Shown: positions 18,509 to 28,465, counted from the first letter of the stretch. The stretch: DNA of 64,000 bases from Ferdinandcohnia humi_A (GCA_047608075.1 JBLKRX010000019.1:33050-97049), one strand, 5' to 3'. Notes: generated by a model not told the origin, from the sequence alone. Translations and numbers: made by a program.

Positions 18509-20164
18509 TTATTTAAGGTCTTCTGCTATTGTTCGGCCTACAACACGGCCAGTAAATAGGCATCCACCTAAAAAAGTTCCCTCTAGTGCACGATATCCGT
18601 GAACCCCTCCACCACCAAACCCACTAACTTCTCCTGCCGCATAAAGTCCTGGAACCTCCTCTCCGGAGGAATTAAGAACTCGTCCAAATAAATCAGTTTG
18701 AAGCCCTCCCAACGTTTTCCGACTCACAATATGTAATCGTACTGCAATTAATGGACCGTTTTTAGGGTCTAATATTTTATGCGGCTTTGCTGCACGAATT
18801 AATTTATCTCCAAGATAATTTCTTGCACCATGGATTGCAGTTATCTGTAGGTCTTTTGTAAAGGTATTGTCAATTTCACGATCTCTTGCTTTTATTTGTC
18901 TTTCAATTTCTTCAAGATTAAGTAGCTTTTCTTTCGTTAATTTATTCATTCCTGCGACAAGATCTTCTAGATTCGTTGCTACAACGAAATCCTCTCCCTT
19001 TTCCATAAAAGCTTTAACTGGTTCAGGTGCGCCTGGTAAAACCCTTGAAAGCACCTTTTTTATACTTTTCTCCGTTAAATCTGGATTTTGTTCGGAGCCT
19101 GACAGTGCAAATTCTCTTTCTATAATCTTCTGGGTCAGGATAAACCATGAATAATCATAGCCTGTCTTCTTAATTGCCTCAAGAGTACCAAGTGTGTCAA
19201 AGCCAGGAAAATTCGGCGCTTCAAAACGTCGACCATGGGCATCAAGCCAAATGGAAGAAGGGCCTGGTAATATCCGAATCCCGTGTTTATCCCAGATTGG
19301 ATTCCAGTTTTTGATTCCCTCTGTGTAATGCCACATTCTATCCCGGTTTACAATTCTCCCACCGACTTCTTCGGTTATGGATAGCATCCTGCCGTCCACA
19401 TGGGCAGGTACCCCTGACAACATTGTTTTAGGTGGTTCTCCCAATCTACTCGGCCAGTTATTTCTAATAAGATCATGGTTTCCACCAATCCCACCGCTTG
19501 TCACAACCACTACATTTGAATGATCTTCAAAACTTCCTATAACTTCTCTTGAACTTTCTTCCCCACGTCTTGCTGAACTAGGAACTAGGACTGAACCACT
19601 TATACCAATAACGGCACCGTTCTGAGTAAGCAATTGATCGACCTGGTGACGCGGTTTATATACAACTTTACCATTTTGAATATGCTCTCTGATACGACGT
19701 TCAAAAGGCTCAACAATACCTGGCCCTGTCCCCCAAACAATATGGAATCGTGGAACTGAATTTCCGTGGCCATCTGCTAAGTACCCTCCTCGTTCTGCCC
19801 AACCGACAATCGGGAAGAACCGTACCCCCATTGAGTAAAGCCATGCCCGCTTTTCTCCTGCAGCAAAATCAACATATGCCTCAGCCCATTTACGGCCCCA
19901 TTTATCCTCGTCATCCATTCTATCGAAACCAGCTGTTCCGAGCCAATCTTGCCATGCGAGTTCCTTAGAATCCTTTATCCCCAAACGGCGTTGCTCAGGG
20001 GAATTCACCAAAAATAGGCCACCGAAAGACCACCATGCCTGGCCACCAAATGAGCTTTCAGGTTCTTGATCAACTAACAATACTTTCTTCCCTGAATCTG
20101 CTATTTCTGCAGTTGCCACCAAGCCTGCAAGCCCTGCTCCAACTACAATTGCATCAAATTGCAA
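18509..20164 (-). CDS. FAD-binding dehydrogenase (KstD/fumarate-reductase-like)
   Basis: A 551-residue flavoprotein. It starts with the FAD-binding AIVVGAGLAGLVATAEIADSG and an acidic strand end (VLLVDQE), and ends with GLYAAGEVSGFGGGGVHGYRALEGTFLGGCLFTGRVVG. The family (COG3573 type) includes ketosteroid dehydrogenases and predicted oxidoreductases, but catalytic residues for a named substrate cannot be assigned. There is no signal peptide or heme motif, so it is cytoplasmic. GGGGGAGATATCTTGC precedes the ATG. It stands alone. Confidence 0.8.
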   Translation of the reverse strand: MQFDAIVVGAGLAGLVATAEIADSGKKVLLVDQEPESSFGGQAWWSFGGLFLVNSPEQRRLGIKDSKELAWQDWLGTAGFDRMDDEDKWGRKWAEAYVDFAAGEKRAWLYSMGVRFFPIVGWAERGGYLADGHGNSVPRFHIVWGTGPGIVEPFERRIREHIQNGKVVYKPRHQVDQLLTQNGAVIGISGSVLVPSSARRGEESSREVIGSFEDHSNVVVVTSGGIGGNHDLIRNNWPSRLGEPPKTMLSGVPAHVDGRMLSITEEVGGRIVNRDRMWHYTEGIKNWNPIWDKHGIRILPGPSSIWLDAHGRRFEAPNFPGFDTLGTLEAIKKTGYDYSWFILTQKIIEREFALSGSEQNPDLTEKSIKKVLSRVLPGAPEPVKAFMEKGEDFVVATNLEDLVAGMNKLTKEKLLNLEEIERQIKARDREIDNTFTKDLQITAIHGARNYLGDKLIRAAKPHKILDPKNGPLIAVRLHIVSRKTLGGLQTDLFGRVLNSSGEEVPGLYAAGEVSGFGGGGVHGYRALEGTFLGGCLFTGRVVGRTIAEDLK

Positions 20165-20361
20165 GATATCTCCCCCTTTTTAAGCTTACAAAAGCCATTT
20201 TAAATATAAAAAAATTAATTTTTCGGAATTTTTATATAATAATTTCTTTTAAAGTATATAGATTCATCACTTTTGAGTCAATATACTTCTTAAATCTTCT
20301 AAAAACAATACTTCTTTTACAAATTTTTTATAAATCTGGTAAAATTGGGGTTTTGTACCTT

Positions 20362-20389
20362 ACGAAACGTCTCTCTTCCCCATAGGATA
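20362..20389 (+). promoter_or_regulatory. Sigma-K-like promoter of the YjcZ-type genes
   Basis: AC at 20362-20363, a 17-base spacer, then CATAGGATA (20381-20389), matching the mother-cell sigma-K pattern AC-N16-17-CATAnnnTA. It lies 28 bp before the first small spore gene. Confidence 0.5.
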
Positions 20390-20417
20390 ATATCAAATAG
20401 ACATGGAGGTGTTCTAA

Positions 20418-20513
20418 ATGAGTGGAGCTACAGGCTATGGATCAGGCTTTGCACTGATCGTTGTATTGTTCATTCTATTGATCATTGTTGGAGCTGCATA
20501 TGTAGGTTATTAA
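20418..20513 (+). CDS. YjcZ family sporulation protein, 31 residues
   Basis: MSGATGYGSGFALIVVLFIL and onward: a Gly/Tyr head and one hydrophobic helix ending AAYVGY. This is the layout of the YjcZ/SscA family of tiny spore proteins that help coat assembly or germination. ATGGAGGTGTTCTAA precedes the ATG. It is paired with a second copy 47 bp downstream. Confidence 0.8.
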   Translation: MSGATGYGSGFALIVVLFILLIIVGAAYVGY

Positions 20514-20560
20514 TTTGTCTGAACGTAAAAAATAAAAATAAATAATAAGGAGATGTTACT

Positions 20561-20692
20561 ATGGGCCATTGTGGACATGGTGGATATGGTTATGGAGGTT
20601 ACGGCTACGGTTATGGTGGTCGTGGATCAGGCTTTGCGTTGATCGTTGTTTTATTTATACTATTAATTATCGTCGGCGCAGCTTGGTTCTAA
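20561..20692 (+). CDS. YjcZ family sporulation protein, 43 residues
   Basis: A Gly/Tyr/His-rich head (MGHCGHGGYGYGGYGYGYGG) joined to GSGFALIVVLFILLIIVGAA, the same hydrophobic helix as in the gene before it. AATAAGGAGATGTTACT precedes the ATG. The two genes look like a tandem duplication whose heads have diverged, and they share one terminator. Confidence 0.8.
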   Translation: MGHCGHGGYGYGGYGYGYGGRGSGFALIVVLFILLIIVGAAWF

Positions 20693-20703
20693 AATTAGAA
20701 AAA

Positions 20704-20736
20704 GAAAGCCAGCAACTTTATTGTTGCTGGCTTTTG
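20704..20736. terminator. Bidirectional terminator
   Basis: AGCCAGCAAC and GTTGCTGGCT form a 10-bp stem with A/T runs on both sides. It serves the YjcZ pair and the converging gene at 20742. Confidence 0.9.
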
Positions 20737-20741
20737 TTCAT

Positions 20742-20969
20742 CTACTTTGAGTTATCACCCTTAAATATCTCTTCAAACTTTTTCATTTTCTTATCAATTT
20801 TTGGATTCATGTGGAATGGATTTTTTGGCTGGACCATATTTTCCTGGTTAATATCTACTCTGATTCCCATCTTCTCCCCCGCCATTGTAGCATCATCGTT
20901 TATGATTCCTTCATAACGACCATCAAAATGAGGGTCTCTCTCATGATAGTCTCTGTCATTTCGTTGCAT
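20742..20969 (-). CDS. Hypothetical 75-residue charged protein
   Basis: MQRNDRDYHERDPHFDGRYE then a Met/Lys-rich tail. It is soluble with no Cys, and I recognise no family. GGAGGTTTTAAA precedes the ATG and a strong terminator follows, supporting a real gene. Confidence 0.6.
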   Translation of the reverse strand: MQRNDRDYHERDPHFDGRYEGIINDDATMAGEKMGIRVDINQENMVQPKNPFHMNPKIDKKMKKFEEIFKGDNSK

Positions 20970-21242
20970 TTTAAAACCTCCGTTTTACTACATTAATAAG
21001 TCAATTAGTTGCAAGATGGTACTAAACAGCTGTTTGGACTACTTTTACTGAACCGAAGTAGTCAAGCGATAACGAAATTAGTGGCAGAATCATGGATAAC
21101 TTTTTATATATCCACTTTATATTAAATTCTCGCCTTTTTCCAAAAATATGTGTACAAACTATTAAATCTGTTTTAGCCAAGTGGGTAAATAGGTTAAAAA
21201 GTGGCAAACTACCTTCATAAACTATTTGTAAGGAGGGATTAT

Positions 21243-21434
21243 ATGGGTGCCATTGACCGCGATGGATATCGTTTTGAAACTGAATACAGTGTTATCAACC
21301 AAACGGGTGCCATACATGTTTATCAGGAGGGAGAATTTATAAAGGAGTTACCCTTCTCTTTTACAGGTGAACAACCTGAACCTGCTTTAATTGAAAAAAT
21401 GGTAGATAAATTTTTTCAAGCAAGAAGCCATTGA
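21243..21434 (+). CDS. YbxH/DUF5370 family protein
   Basis: A 63-residue protein, MGAIDRDGYRFETEYSVINQ then GAIHVYQEGEFIKELPF, matching the small Bacillus YbxH (DUF5370) family of unknown function. The ATG is 6 bases after AAGGAGGG. In-frame codons upstream lack a ribosome site. Confidence 0.7.
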   Translation: MGAIDRDGYRFETEYSVINQTGAIHVYQEGEFIKELPFSFTGEQPEPALIEKMVDKFFQARSH

Positions 21435-21500
21435 TGCTTATTTCATATCACTTCTCATCTTTAAAAAAGTAACGTAAAATGTGAAGTGAGGTGATTCGTT

Positions 21501-22169
21501 TTGTATCGAAAAGAATTGTATGTATTTGATACTGATGTACCAAAAAAAGCCATTATACGGAATTATACAATAGACGACTTTGATGAATTGATTAGAGTTC
21601 AGCAAGAAAGCTTTCCTCCTCCTTTTCCTTCTGAATTGTGGTGGAATAAGGAACAATTACATAACCATACTACTCTTTTTCCTGAAGGTGCCTTATGCGT
21701 CGAAATTGATGGGACCATTTGTGGCTCTATGACAGGACTAGTAGTGAATTATGATCCAAATTATCCTTCACATACGTGGGAGGAGATTACGGATAACGGA
21801 TACATCCGAAACCATGATTCAAAAGGAAATACACTATATGTTGTAGATATTTGTATAAGTCCTACTTTTAGAAAGTATGGCCTAGGAAAATGGTTAATGC
21901 AATCCATGTACGAGGTTGTTGTTCAATTGAGATTAGAAAGATTACTTGGTGGAGGTAGAGTGTCTGGTTATGGTAAGCATTCTGCGAATCTAAGTGTTGA
22001 GGCATATATTAAAAAAGTAGTAAACGGTGACTTAAAGGATCCTGTTATTACGTTTCTTTTAAGATGTGGTCGGACACCTGTCCAGCTTATAAAAAATTAT
22101 CTAGAAGATGAGGAATCCTGTAATTATGGATTATTAATGGAATGGAAAAATCCATTTTTATTAAAGTAA
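21501..22169 (+). CDS. ykwB: GNAT acetyltransferase YkwB
   Basis: A 222-residue N-acetyltransferase. The acetyl-CoA region is VVDICISPTFRKYGLGKWLMQ (about 113-133), with the R-x-x-G-x-G-like loop, followed by RLLGGGRVSGYGKHS. It resembles B. subtilis YkwB, which sits near ptsI in that genome too. The substrate is unknown. It starts at TTG with a GAGGTG site 6 bases upstream. It converges on ptsI with a shared terminator. Confidence 0.8.
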   Translation: MYRKELYVFDTDVPKKAIIRNYTIDDFDELIRVQQESFPPPFPSELWWNKEQLHNHTTLFPEGALCVEIDGTICGSMTGLVVNYDPNYPSHTWEEITDNGYIRNHDSKGNTLYVVDICISPTFRKYGLGKWLMQSMYEVVVQLRLERLLGGGRVSGYGKHSANLSVEAYIKKVVNGDLKDPVITFLLRCGRTPVQLIKNYLEDEESCNYGLLMEWKNPFLLK

Positions 22170-22251
22170 TGTGATATTAATTCCATTAAATAATTTAACA
22201 AGCAGTCTAGGTCAGCACAACCTACCCACCGTTACAGAAGCAGTCAATTTG

Positions 22252-22283
22252 AAAAGGAGTCAGAAAAAATCTGACTCCTTTTC
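22252..22283. terminator. Shared terminator of ykwB and ptsI
   Basis: AAAAGGAGTCAGA and TCTGACTCCTTTT make a perfect 13-bp stem around a 5-base loop, touching the ptsI stop codon. Confidence 0.95.
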
Positions 22284-24002
22284 TTATTTCATTAGATTGG
22301 CATTTACAAATTCTACAACTTCTTCTGTAGTACTCATTGAGAGAATTTTTTCTTTATAACCTGCAATTTCTGCTTTTGAAAGTTTTTTGATTTGGGAGCG
22401 CGCAGGTAAAATGGAAGTTGCACTCATACTAAACTCATCTAACCCAAGTCCTAAAAGAATCGGAATCGCTATTGGGTCGCCTGCCATTTCACCACACATA
22501 CCTGCCCATTTACCTTCTTTATGTGCTGCATCGATTACCATTGAGACTAATCGGAGTATAGAAGGAGAATATGGTTGGTACAGATATGATACCCTCTCAT
22601 TCATACGGTCAGCAGCCATAGTATATTGAATTAAGTCGTTCGTGCCGATACTAAAGAAATCAACTTCTTTTGCAAATTGATCAGCAAGTATCGCCGTTGA
22701 CGGTATCTCAACCATGATACCTAATTCAATTGAATCAGACACAGAGATACCATTTGCAATTAGTTTCTGCTTTTCCTCTTCTAAGATTGTTTTTGCTTCT
22801 CTAAACTCATTTAAGGTTGCAATCATAGGGAACATAATTTTTAAATTCCCATACGTACTGGCACGTAAAAGTGCACGCAATTGAGTACGGAAAATATCTT
22901 GCTCCTCAAGGCAAAGACGTATTGCACGGAATCCTAGGAATGGGTTCATTTCCTTTGGAAGATTTAGGTATGGAAGTTCTTTGTCTCCCCCAATATCCAA
23001 AGTTCGAACAACAACTGGTTTCCCTTCCATATGTTCTAATACAGTTTTGTAAGCCTCAAATTGCTCCTCTTCGGTTGGAAGCTGGTCACGTCCCATGTAT
23101 AAAAACTCTGTTCGGTATAACCCTACTCCTTCACCGCCATTTTCAAGAACACCTTTTACATCTTCTGGAGTTCCAATATTAGCAGCAAGTTCAATATGTT
23201 GGTTATCGCTAGAAACGGTTTTTTCATTTTTTAATTTAGCCCATTCTGCTTTCTGTGCTTCATATTGTTCCTTCTTTTCACGGTATTGAGCTAATACATC
23301 ATCAGTTGGATTTACAATAACATTCCCGTCAAGTCCATCAACAATTACGATTACTCCGTTTTCAATGTCGGATGTAACAGATTTCGTACCAACAACTGCC
23401 GGAATCTCCATCGACCTCGCCATAATAGCTGAATGTGAAGTACGTCCTCCGATATCAGTCGTAAAGCCTTTTACATAATTTCGGTTTAATTGTGCTGTAT
23501 CTGAAGGAGTTAGGTCCTCCGCAATAATGATTACTTCCTCTGATATCATACTAGGATTCGAAATAATGATACCTAACAAATGTGATAATACTCTTTTCGT
23601 AACGTCACGGATATCTGCCGCACGTTCTTTCATATACTCATTATCCATTGACTCAAACATCGAAATAAACATAGAAGCAACTTCTTGAAGTGCAAATTCC
23701 GCATTAACATTTTCAGATGTTATCTTTTCTTTTATCGGATTAAGTAACTCGGGATCGCTTAAAACGAGAAGATGTGCTGCAAATATTGCTGCCTTATCCT
23801 CTCCTAGCTCATCGTTTGCACGGTCCTTTATTACTTCAAGTTCTTGTTTTGATGTGGCAACTGCAGCATCAAACCGGGAGATTTCCTCATCCTTATTGGT
23901 AATAGTACGTTTCTCCACAGTTAAGTCAGGATGTTCTAAACGAAAGCTTTTCGCAATTGCAATTCCTGCTGATGCAGCTATACCTTTAATTATTGTAGAC
24001 AT
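22284..24002 (-). CDS. ptsI: PTS enzyme I
   Basis: Phosphoenolpyruvate-protein phosphotransferase of 572 residues, which moves phosphate from PEP to HPr. The active His lies in GGRTSHSAIMARSMEIPAVVG. The PEP-site signatures are GVGLYRTEFLYM, FGFRAI-like FLGFRAIRLCL, and DFFSIGTNDLIQYTMAADR; the catalytic Cys is in WAGMCGEMAGDP. The ATG overlaps the ptsH stop (TAATG), the usual ptsHI coupling. Confidence 0.97.
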   Translation of the reverse strand: MSTIIKGIAASAGIAIAKSFRLEHPDLTVEKRTITNKDEEISRFDAAVATSKQELEVIKDRANDELGEDKAAIFAAHLLVLSDPELLNPIKEKITSENVNAEFALQEVASMFISMFESMDNEYMKERAADIRDVTKRVLSHLLGIIISNPSMISEEVIIIAEDLTPSDTAQLNRNYVKGFTTDIGGRTSHSAIMARSMEIPAVVGTKSVTSDIENGVIVIVDGLDGNVIVNPTDDVLAQYREKKEQYEAQKAEWAKLKNEKTVSSDNQHIELAANIGTPEDVKGVLENGGEGVGLYRTEFLYMGRDQLPTEEEQFEAYKTVLEHMEGKPVVVRTLDIGGDKELPYLNLPKEMNPFLGFRAIRLCLEEQDIFRTQLRALLRASTYGNLKIMFPMIATLNEFREAKTILEEEKQKLIANGISVSDSIELGIMVEIPSTAILADQFAKEVDFFSIGTNDLIQYTMAADRMNERVSYLYQPYSPSILRLVSMVIDAAHKEGKWAGMCGEMAGDPIAIPILLGLGLDEFSMSATSILPARSQIKKLSKAEIAGYKEKILSMSTTEEVVEFVNANLMK

Positions 24003-24268
24003 TATTCACCAAGTCCTTCTTTTACAATTGTATCTGATAATGCAGAAAGAGCTTGTTCTGCGTCTGAACCATCAGTAGTTATTTTGATTTCTGCACCTTG
24101 TCCGATACCAAGAGACATAACACCCATGATTGATTTTAGATTAACAGATTTCCCGTTAAACTCTAATTGTATATCTGAATCGAATTTACCAGCTGTTTGA
24201 ACTAAAATGGTTGCAGGTCGTGCATGGATACCTGATTCACTTGTAATTTTAAACATTTTTTCTGCCAT
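24002..24268 (-). CDS. ptsH: PTS phosphocarrier HPr
   Basis: An 88-residue HPr with the phosphorylated His in GIHARPAT (His15) and the HPr-kinase target Ser in SVNLKSIMGVMSLGI (Ser46), so both sugar uptake and CcpA-type catabolite control apply. The second of two adjacent ATGs is chosen to give the standard 88 residues; AAGGGG lies upstream. It sits between ptsG and ptsI in one operon. Confidence 0.95.
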   Translation of the reverse strand: MAEKMFKITSESGIHARPATILVQTAGKFDSDIQLEFNGKSVNLKSIMGVMSLGIGQGAEIKITTDGSDAEQALSALSDTIVKEGLGE

Positions 24269-24282
24269 CATAAATTTCCCCT

Positions 24283-26379
24283 TTATTTGTTAGTAATAGT
24301 TATAATTCCTTCTTGCTTTAGTTCTACAGTACCTTTCTCATTTATCTTTATATGTTCGCCTTCCTTAAGATTCGTAAAGACGATTGGAGTCATAAGAGTT
24401 GGTACTTTATCTTTAATTGAATCTATATCAACCTTAAGGATAGGTTGTCCCTTTTCAACTTTGTCACCTTGTGCGACAAGAGCTTCAAAGCCTTCACCTT
24501 TTAGGTTAACTGTATCGATACCAAAATGAATTAAAATTTCTCTACCTGAGTTTGTTTCTAATCCAATCGCGTGTTTAGTTGGAAAAACATTAACGATTTT
24601 ACCATCTGCTGGTGCAACAACTATGCCTTCACTAGGAAGAATTGCAAATCCATCACCCATCATTTTTCCAGAAAATACTTGATCTGGAACATCTGTAATT
24701 GGATGAATGTCTCCTTTTAATGGAGAAACAAACACATCATGTCCAACTTCATTTTCCAATGGACCAGGCATTACATCCTCAACCTGCTCTTTTACTTCAG
24801 TTTCAGGACTAACCTCAGTAGGAATTGGTGTTTTACCATCCATTATATCTTTTATCTGAGATTTCAATGTGTCCGATTTAGGACCGAAAATCGCTTGTAT
24901 ATTATTACCCACCTCTAAAACACCCGAAGCCCCTAAGCTTTTAAGTTTATCTTTATCTACTTGCTTACTATCATTAACTGATACACGTAAACGCGTAATA
25001 CAAGCATCTAGATGAGCTATATTTTGTTTACCACCCATTGCTTGAAGGATGTTATAGGGAAGATCAGTAGCTTTGGCATTACTTGTACTTTTTGTTGCTT
25101 CAGCTGATATATCTTCGCGTCCTGGGGTTTTTAAATTAAATTTGCGAATTGCAAATCTAAAGCCAAAATAATAAATTACAGAGAACACAAGTCCTACCGG
25201 GATAACTAACCACCAATCAGTACGATTTGGTAGTACCCCAAATAATAGATAGTCTATTACACCACCCGAGAAAGTCATCCCTATCTTTACATTAAGAATA
25301 TGCATTGTCATGAATGATAATCCCGCAAAGATGGCATGAATTCCAAACAAGACTGGTGCAACAAACAAGAATGAGAACTCAATCGGTTCTGTAATACCAG
25401 TTAAGAATGAAGTCAATGCTGCAGAACCCATGATCCCGGCAACTACTTTTTTCTGTTCTGGACGAGCCTCATGATAAATTGCTAAAGCAGCAGCTGGTAA
25501 GCCAAACATCATAAATGGAAACTTACCGGTCATAAATGTACCTGCTGTTAATTCTGCTCCATCCTTTATTTGTTCGAAGAAAATCTTTTGGTCACCACGG
25601 ATTAATTCTCCCGCTGCATTAGTATATTGCCCAAATTCAAACCAGAATGGTGAATAGAAAATATGATGTAATCCAAACGGAATTAAAGCTCTTTCAATAA
25701 CACCAAAAATAAAGGCTGATAAGGTGCGATTTGCATCTACCATATAATGAGAGAATGTATTTAAGCCTGTTTGGATTGGTGGCCAAATAAAAATCATAAT
25801 AATTCCAAGTAATAGAGCTGAAACAGCAGTAATAATCGGAACAAATCGCTTACCTGCAAAAAATCCTAAATACGAAGGCAGCTCAATTGTATAAAATTTG
25901 TTATACATATAGGCAGCTAGCACACCTATTATTATTCCTCCAAATACTCCTGTCTGGAGCGTAGGAATTCCTAATATAAAGGCAAAGGAAGGATCAGCAA
26001 ATCCAGTACTAGCAGGATCTTCACCTATAATTTGAACTTTAGATGCAACATCTAACAGGACTCCCATCGTTACATTAAAGACAAGATAACCAATAAATGC
26101 CGCAAGTCCTGCTACACCTTCTCCACCAGCTAAACCAATCGCAACACCTACCGCAAATAGAAGAGCAAGATTATCAAATACAATTCCTCCAGCTTCCTCC
26201 ATAACCTTGGAAATAAGTTGAATCCAATCCGACTCTAAAAACGGCATCCGCTTTGTTAGATTAGGATTTTGTAATGCATTACCAAATGCAAGTAGAATAC
26301 CCGCAGCTGGTAATATGGCAACAGGAAGCATTAATGCCTTTCCTACCTTCTGCAAGACTCCAAAGAGATTTTTGAACAC
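24283..26379 (-). CDS. ptsG: Glucose-specific PTS permease EIICBA
   Basis: A 698-residue membrane permease that takes up and phosphorylates glucose. The EIIC domain (about 1-395, roughly ten hydrophobic segments, with GITEPIEFSFLFVAP) is followed by EIIB with the phospho-Cys in LDACITRLRV and EIIA with the phospho-His in LIHFGIDTVNL. The length equals B. subtilis PtsG (699). The start is GTG, 9 bases after AAGGAGG, giving VFKNLFGVLQKVGKALMLPV. The in-frame ATG 75 bases upstream lies in the leader terminator region. Expression is controlled by GlcT at the upstream RAT. Confidence 0.97.
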   Translation of the reverse strand: MFKNLFGVLQKVGKALMLPVAILPAAGILLAFGNALQNPNLTKRMPFLESDWIQLISKVMEEAGGIVFDNLALLFAVGVAIGLAGGEGVAGLAAFIGYLVFNVTMGVLLDVASKVQIIGEDPASTGFADPSFAFILGIPTLQTGVFGGIIIGVLAAYMYNKFYTIELPSYLGFFAGKRFVPIITAVSALLLGIIMIFIWPPIQTGLNTFSHYMVDANRTLSAFIFGVIERALIPFGLHHIFYSPFWFEFGQYTNAAGELIRGDQKIFFEQIKDGAELTAGTFMTGKFPFMMFGLPAAALAIYHEARPEQKKVVAGIMGSAALTSFLTGITEPIEFSFLFVAPVLFGIHAIFAGLSFMTMHILNVKIGMTFSGGVIDYLLFGVLPNRTDWWLVIPVGLVFSVIYYFGFRFAIRKFNLKTPGREDISAEATKSTSNAKATDLPYNILQAMGGKQNIAHLDACITRLRVSVNDSKQVDKDKLKSLGASGVLEVGNNIQAIFGPKSDTLKSQIKDIMDGKTPIPTEVSPETEVKEQVEDVMPGPLENEVGHDVFVSPLKGDIHPITDVPDQVFSGKMMGDGFAILPSEGIVVAPADGKIVNVFPTKHAIGLETNSGREILIHFGIDTVNLKGEGFEALVAQGDKVEKGQPILKVDIDSIKDKVPTLMTPIVFTNLKEGEHIKINEKGTVELKQEGIITITNK

Positions 26380-26419
26380 TATGTAATTCCTCCTTACCTT
26401 AAGGTGATCATAAAGCATT

Positions 26420-26543
26420 AAAAAGAAACAAAAATAATAGGCATGAGAAAACACGATTGACTTGTAGTATAGAGATAGATTACCCCTTACTACTAAATTT
26501 CAATCATACTTTACTCATGCCTGATCGAATCAGTAACACGTAC
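26420..26543 (-). promoter_or_regulatory. GlcT-controlled antiterminator (RAT) and terminator in the ptsG leader
   Basis: On the minus strand ACGTGTTACTGATTCGATCA followed by GGCATGAGT (about 26541-26513) closely matches the known ptsG ribonucleic antiterminator. Its 3' part GCATGAG (26520-26514) can instead pair with CTCATGC (26447-26441), and a T-rich run (26440-26420) follows. The two folds are mutually exclusive. glcT lies directly upstream. Confidence 0.85.
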
Positions 26544-26547
26544 TAAT

Positions 26548-27390
26548 TTATTTTGTTTTTGTTGCTAATCTTTGTAGATGCATTGTGAGATATATTGCTT
26601 CTGCATCATAAACCTTCATTTTTAATGCTTGTTGCATCACTTTTATTACTTTCCACGAGAGATTATAGCATACAGGATATTCATTTTTCAACACATTTGC
26701 TAAAACCTCTGGTTCCTTCACTTCTTCACCGGATTTAACTCTATCAATTGTATACCTAAGATGACGTAGTAGCCGTAAGTAATTTACACTTTCTTTATCA
26801 ATCTTGATATTTAATGATTCCTCAATTATCCCGATTAGTTGAGATATTAATTGGGAGTATTGATTAACCTCTGAGAGATTTTTATTAGTGATAGCACTAT
26901 AGATGTGTAATGCTATGAAACCAATCTCCCCAACTGGCAACTTAACGCCCGTATTATCTGCAACAATTTGAACAACTTCTTCAGCAATTGCATACTCGTG
27001 TGGATATAATGTTTTAGTTTCTATCAAGAATGGATTTGTTAGATCCATTCCTTGTTCCATTCTCTTTAAAGCGAATGATAGGTGATCGGTTAGAGCAATA
27101 TGTATGTGCTCATTTAGCTGTCCCTGAATACGCTTTCTAATATGGTGAATTACATCATTCATAAGCTCAATAAAGTCTTCATCTACATTGTTTACTAGCA
27201 ACTTATATTGCTCTTGTTCCTTCTCATTGCGAAGAACAAATATTTTTTCAGCCTTTTGCTGGGTGATTTCGTCACCTTGTTTTTTCCCAAATCCAATCCC
27301 CTTACCAATCAAGACTACCTCTTGATGTGTGGGATGATTTGCGATTATGACATTATTATTTAGTATTTTTTTTATGATAAAGGACTCCAT
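26548..27390 (-). CDS. glcT: PTS-regulated transcription antiterminator GlcT
   Basis: A 280-residue BglG-family antiterminator: an N-terminal RNA-binding CAT domain (1-60, with KKILNNNVIIA and GKGIGFGKKQGD) and two PRD domains with conserved His residues in LNEHIHIALTDHLSFAL, YPHEYAIAEEV and FIALHIYSA, and AIYLTMHLQRL at the end. It binds the ptsG leader RAT when glucose is present. It is immediately upstream of ptsG on the same strand, as in B. subtilis. Confidence 0.95.
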   Translation of the reverse strand: MESFIIKKILNNNVIIANHPTHQEVVLIGKGIGFGKKQGDEITQQKAEKIFVLRNEKEQEQYKLLVNNVDEDFIELMNDVIHHIRKRIQGQLNEHIHIALTDHLSFALKRMEQGMDLTNPFLIETKTLYPHEYAIAEEVVQIVADNTGVKLPVGEIGFIALHIYSAITNKNLSEVNQYSQLISQLIGIIEESLNIKIDKESVNYLRLLRHLRYTIDRVKSGEEVKEPEVLANVLKNEYPVCYNLSWKVIKVMQQALKMKVYDAEAIYLTMHLQRLATKTK

Positions 27391-27656
27391 ACCGAATCCA
27401 AGCTCCTTTAAATGAACGTATTTACCCTTTTACCATCTTACTAATCAAAAGAGGACTCCGTCAATGGAAATGAAATCTATGAATTTGTGAGTAGACTAGA
27501 AAAATGCTTGTAAAACATGCCCGAGAAGCTTACCTTAAAAGGATAGTTTATAACTATACATCCTCCTAGTATGCATATGCGTAGCCCGTATTGACATTTT
27601 TCAGGTATAATGACAGAATACTGTATTTTACCTACATAACAAATGGAGGAATTACA

Positions 27657-28454
27657 ATGATTAAACTAATTGTAAGTGACCTAGATGGTACTTTATTACA
27701 AGAAGATAATACTGTAAAACATGAGGACGCGAAAGCATTAAGGGACGCTGTTCGTGAGGGTCTTCAAATTAGTATTGCAACTGGTAGAATGGACAACGAA
27801 ATTAAGGAAGTTTTAACTTCAATTGGAGAGAAATTTCATAGAATAAGCCAAAACGGTGCGTTTGTATCAACTATTAACGACAAATCCATTTTTTCATGTA
27901 CATTTGAGCCTTCCCTTGCAGAAATCATCTATAAAAAGGTATGCACACCTAATTTTGTTACCTTACTTTGTAATTATGATACTAATTTTACTCATGAAGA
28001 TAATGAGTATGTGGCTAATATCCAAAAAAGAATGTTCCATCCTATTGTAATTGATCCTACTATAAGTGAAAAATTCGAGGAAATTAAGCCATCAAAAATA
28101 ACACTTATTGGATTTGAAAACGATATTATGGACATCAAAAAACAATTATCTGAAGAAGTTCATGATGAGGTGGACTTGTTTATATCAGAAAAACATGTCC
28201 TGGATATTATGCCGAAGAAAATAAGTAAAGGCAATGCACTCTTAAAACTTATACATGAGCTTTCGATAAAACCAGATGAAATTGCGTGTATCGGAGATTC
28301 TTTTAATGATATTCCTATGTTTAAGTTAACCCCCAATAGTTTTGTAATGTCTCATGCACATGATCTAGTAAAGCAAGAAGCTACGTTTGTCGTAAATACT
28401 GTTTCTGAGGCAGTAGAAATCATTCGTAAAGAAAATAGTAAGCAAGCGATCTAA
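27657..28454 (+). CDS. Cof-type HAD phosphatase
   Basis: A 265-residue HAD-superfamily hydrolase. Motif I is SDLDGTLLQ (residues 7-15), motif II SIATGR, the motif III lysine KGNALLKLI, and motif IV GDSFNDIPMFK. It belongs to the type II (Cof) cap class, close to B. subtilis YkrA, and acts on sugar phosphates or flavin-type phosphates; the substrate is unknown. The start is the ATG 7 bases after GGAGG, since the in-frame ATG 66 bases upstream has no ribosome site. Confidence 0.85.
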   Translation: MIKLIVSDLDGTLLQEDNTVKHEDAKALRDAVREGLQISIATGRMDNEIKEVLTSIGEKFHRISQNGAFVSTINDKSIFSCTFEPSLAEIIYKKVCTPNFVTLLCNYDTNFTHEDNEYVANIQKRMFHPIVIDPTISEKFEEIKPSKITLIGFENDIMDIKKQLSEEVHDEVDLFISEKHVLDIMPKKISKGNALLKLIHELSIKPDEIACIGDSFNDIPMFKLTPNSFVMSHAHDLVKQEATFVVNTVSEAVEIIRKENSKQAI

Positions 28455-28465
28455 TGCAGGACATA